DNA of 5,592 nucleotides, from contig JAISRF010000017.1 of NCBI GenBank assembly GCA_031273775.1, positions 1 to 5,592 on the forward strand, written 5' to 3'. Position 1 is the first letter of the stretch; every line of letters starts with the position of its first letter. A program made the position numbers and the translations under genes. The notes beneath the pieces were generated by a model that saw only the letters and a program-made list of their open reading frames with translations, did no database searches and was not told the origin of the DNA. Of the stretch, positions 4,029-5,592 are shown in pieces. Source of the stretch: Oscillospiraceae bacterium. GTDB taxonomy: Bacteria; Bacillota; Clostridia; Oscillospirales; Acutalibacteraceae.

Positions 4029-5592
4029 AATTGCTCCCCCACTTCTTCCGCGCTCATGGTGCTTCCGACCGCGGGCAAGGTGCGGGTGCGGTAACGGTGC
4101 GGTTTTAAGAGCATTCCATCGGTGTACGGCAGGACTTCCGCCAGCTTGTTGCCGCGCTTTAGAATCATGACCGTCACCCCCTGTGTGCCGCGGGCGACTT
4201 TGGCGGCGACGGCGCCGGTGTGCAGTAAAAGCAATCGCCCGAGGGTGGATTTCAGCAAGAATTCACCGTCCTCCGGCAGGTAAAACGCGGAGATGAGGGG
4301 TGATATGTCCGAGTATGCCCCGATTAGCTTTTTGCGGTTGGTTTTGGTGGCGTAGCTTTTCATATCCACCTTCGCGACCTTGCCGTTTTCGAAAAAGAAC
4401 AGCATGTAGCCGGTGTAATCGCCGGTGACCGCCATATAAACGGGGGTTTCGCCGGGTTCCATTTCCAGTACGCCGGGCAGATAATCGCCCAAAACGCTCG
4501 CTTTGCTGTCCGCAAAGTCGGCGGCGCGGGTTTTGTACACCTGGCATTTGTCCGTGAAGAAGAGCAGTTCCCTGTTGTTGGCCGTTTCCGCCGTTTGGGC
4601 GATTTCGTCGCCCTCCTTCAGTTTTTGTTCCCCGCTCATCCGCAGGCTTTGCGCCGTAATTTTCTTGAAATACCCGTGGCGGGTGAAGAACAGCGTGACC
4701 GGGTAATCCGGGACTTCCTCCAGAACCTCCGGCTCCGGCGCGGCGTAAATCAGCTGAGTTCGGCGGGGTTGACGGTACTTCTTGATGACCTCTTTCAGCT
4801 CTTCGGTCATAATGGTGTACACGCGGGCGGGACGATCCAAAATGTCGCGCATGTCCTCAATTTCGGCTTTGAGCTTTTCGATTTCGTCCAGCCGCTTGAG
4901 TATATATTCGCGGTTGAGGTGCCGCAGCTTGATTTCCGCTACGTACTCCGCCTGAATCTCGTCAATCCCGAAGCCAATCATCAGATTGGGCACGACCTCG
5001 GTCTCGTCTTCGGTTTCGCGGACGATTTTTATGGCTTTGTCTATGTCAAGGAGAATTTTTTGCAGGCCGAGCAGCAGATGTAGTTTGCTTTCTGCTTTTT
5101 CCAGCGTGTGATACACCCGGCGGCGCACACATTCGGCGCGGAAAGCCGTCCATTCTTCCAAAATTTCCCGGATTCCCATCACCTTGGGAGAACCGGCAAC
5201 CAAAAAATTGAAGTTGCATGAGAATGTGTCCTGCAAAGCGGTAAGCTTAAACAGCTTGGCCATCAGTTTGTCCGGGTCTGTTCCGCGCTTCATATCGATG
5301 GTGATTTTGAGACCCTTCAATCCGGTTTCGTCCCGGATGTCGGAAATTTCCGACAGACGTTTCTGCTTGACCAAATCGACCGTTTTTTCTATGATCGCCT
5401 CCACGGTGGCGGTGGGCGGGATTTCGGTGATGTCAATGCAGTTCGCGCTTTTGTCGTAAGAATATACGGCGCGAACCTTGAACCCGCCGCGCCCGGTTTC
5501 ATAAATTTTGCGGAGTTCATCGGCGTTGTATATCAGTTGTCCGCCGCCGGGAAAATCGGGGGCGGTCAGAATGGAAAGCAGGTCACAGTCCG
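4007..5592 (-). CDS. parC: Type IIA DNA topoisomerase subunit A (ParC/GyrA family), C-terminal part
   Basis: 527 codons are visible, ending at TAA (complement of 4007-4009); the frame stays open to the right edge, so the GTG at 5404 is internal and the true start, quinolone-resistance region and catalytic tyrosine lie outside. The visible part starts in the breakage-reunion core (APDFPGGGQLIYNADELRKI, ETGRGGFKVRA). The tower follows (ITEIPPTATVEAIIEK, ISDIRDETGLKGLKITIDMKR, LTALQDTFSCNFNFLV), then the coiled-coil region (visible residues of about 140-260, with VVPNLMIGFGIDEIQAEYV), KYRQPRRT (271-278), and a C-terminal beta-pinwheel from about 292 with blade-like repeats. With its B subunit this enzyme passes one DNA duplex through another using ATP. 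No GyrA-box (QRRGGKG-type) motif is seen, which favours topoisomerase IV (ParC) over gyrase, although automated annotation may say gyrA. The final residues LQLTIDN are encoded by heptamer-repeat DNA. The next gene on this strand is 219 bp downstream. Confidence 0.9.
   Translation of the reverse strand, partial: DCDLLSILTAPDFPGGGQLIYNADELRKIYETGRGGFKVRAVYSYDKSANCIDITEIPPTATVEAIIEKTVDLVKQKRLSEISDIRDETGLKGLKITIDMKRGTDPDKLMAKLFKLTALQDTFSCNFNFLVAGSPKVMGIREILEEWTAFRAECVRRRVYHTLEKAESKLHLLLGLQKILLDIDKAIKIVRETEDETEVVPNLMIGFGIDEIQAEYVAEIKLRHLNREYILKRLDEIEKLKAEIEDMRDILDRPARVYTIMTEELKEVIKKYRQPRRTQLIYAAPEPEVLEEVPDYPVTLFFTRHGYFKKITAQSLRMSGEQKLKEGDEIAQTAETANNRELLFFTDKCQVYKTRAADFADSKASVLGDYLPGVLEMEPGETPVYMAVTGDYTGYMLFFFENGKVAKVDMKSYATKTNRKKLIGAYSDISPLISAFYLPEDGEFLLKSTLGRLLLLHTGAVAAKVARGTQGVTVMILKRGNKLAEVLPYTDGMLLKPHRYRTRTLPAVGSTMSAEEVGEQLQLTIDN

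Noticed and set aside
5402..5404. GTG as start of the topoisomerase subunit
   Set aside because: Typical family sequence continues upstream in frame to the window edge, including the ETGRGG and ITEIPP segments.
1..5592. A new defence or mobile system
   Set aside because: All recognised genes are housekeeping or a glycine-rich protein; no nuclease, transposase, reverse transcriptase or toxin-antitoxin pair outside PolA is visible.

Overview
This 5.6-kb window looks like a chromosomal segment of a moderately GC-rich Firmicute. The best guess is the class Clostridia, in the Oscillospirales/Ruminococcaceae neighbourhood. That guess rests on recalled family resemblance of the PolA N-terminus and the type IIA topoisomerase A subunit; no search was run. 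The genes have strong GGAGG ribosome-binding sites, consistent with Firmicutes.

Layout. (1) Positions 1-779, + strand: the C-terminal 258 residues of a very glycine-rich protein, of the kind seen in ALK/LTK-type glycine-rich domains of bacterial surface proteins; its N-terminus lies outside the window. (2) Positions 788-3394, - strand: a complete DNA polymerase I (polA, 868 aa) with intact 5'-nuclease and polymerase domains but a degenerate 3'-5' exonuclease domain. It converges on the glycine-rich gene with only 8 bp between the stop codons. (3) Positions 3440-3787, - strand: a small four-helix membrane protein of unknown function, 45 bp upstream of polA and probably co-transcribed with it. 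(4) Positions 3788-4006: a 219-bp spacer with a probable - strand promoter for the membrane protein/polA pair, a long imperfect hairpin, a strong intrinsic terminator facing the + strand (no annotated gene there), and most of a palindromic repeat. (5) Positions 4007-5592, - strand: the C-terminal 527 residues of a ParC/GyrA-family topoisomerase subunit, running off the right edge.

The core genes are DNA replication and topology housekeeping functions. The most interesting signal is a family of degenerate 7-bp tandem repeats (roughly TTGAVMR: TTGACAA, TTGACCG, TTGAGAA) found at three places, each touching a - strand coding sequence. Exactly three copies sit in frame inside the decayed exonuclease domain of polA. 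A second array overlaps the stop codon of the membrane-protein gene. A third, with perfect inverted arms, encodes the last residues and stop codon of the topoisomerase gene. The polA array also lies next to several hairpin-forming palindromes, so the site looks like a small repeat that landed in a tolerant region of an important gene. No CRISPR array, tRNA, rRNA, transposase or recognisable new defence system is visible.
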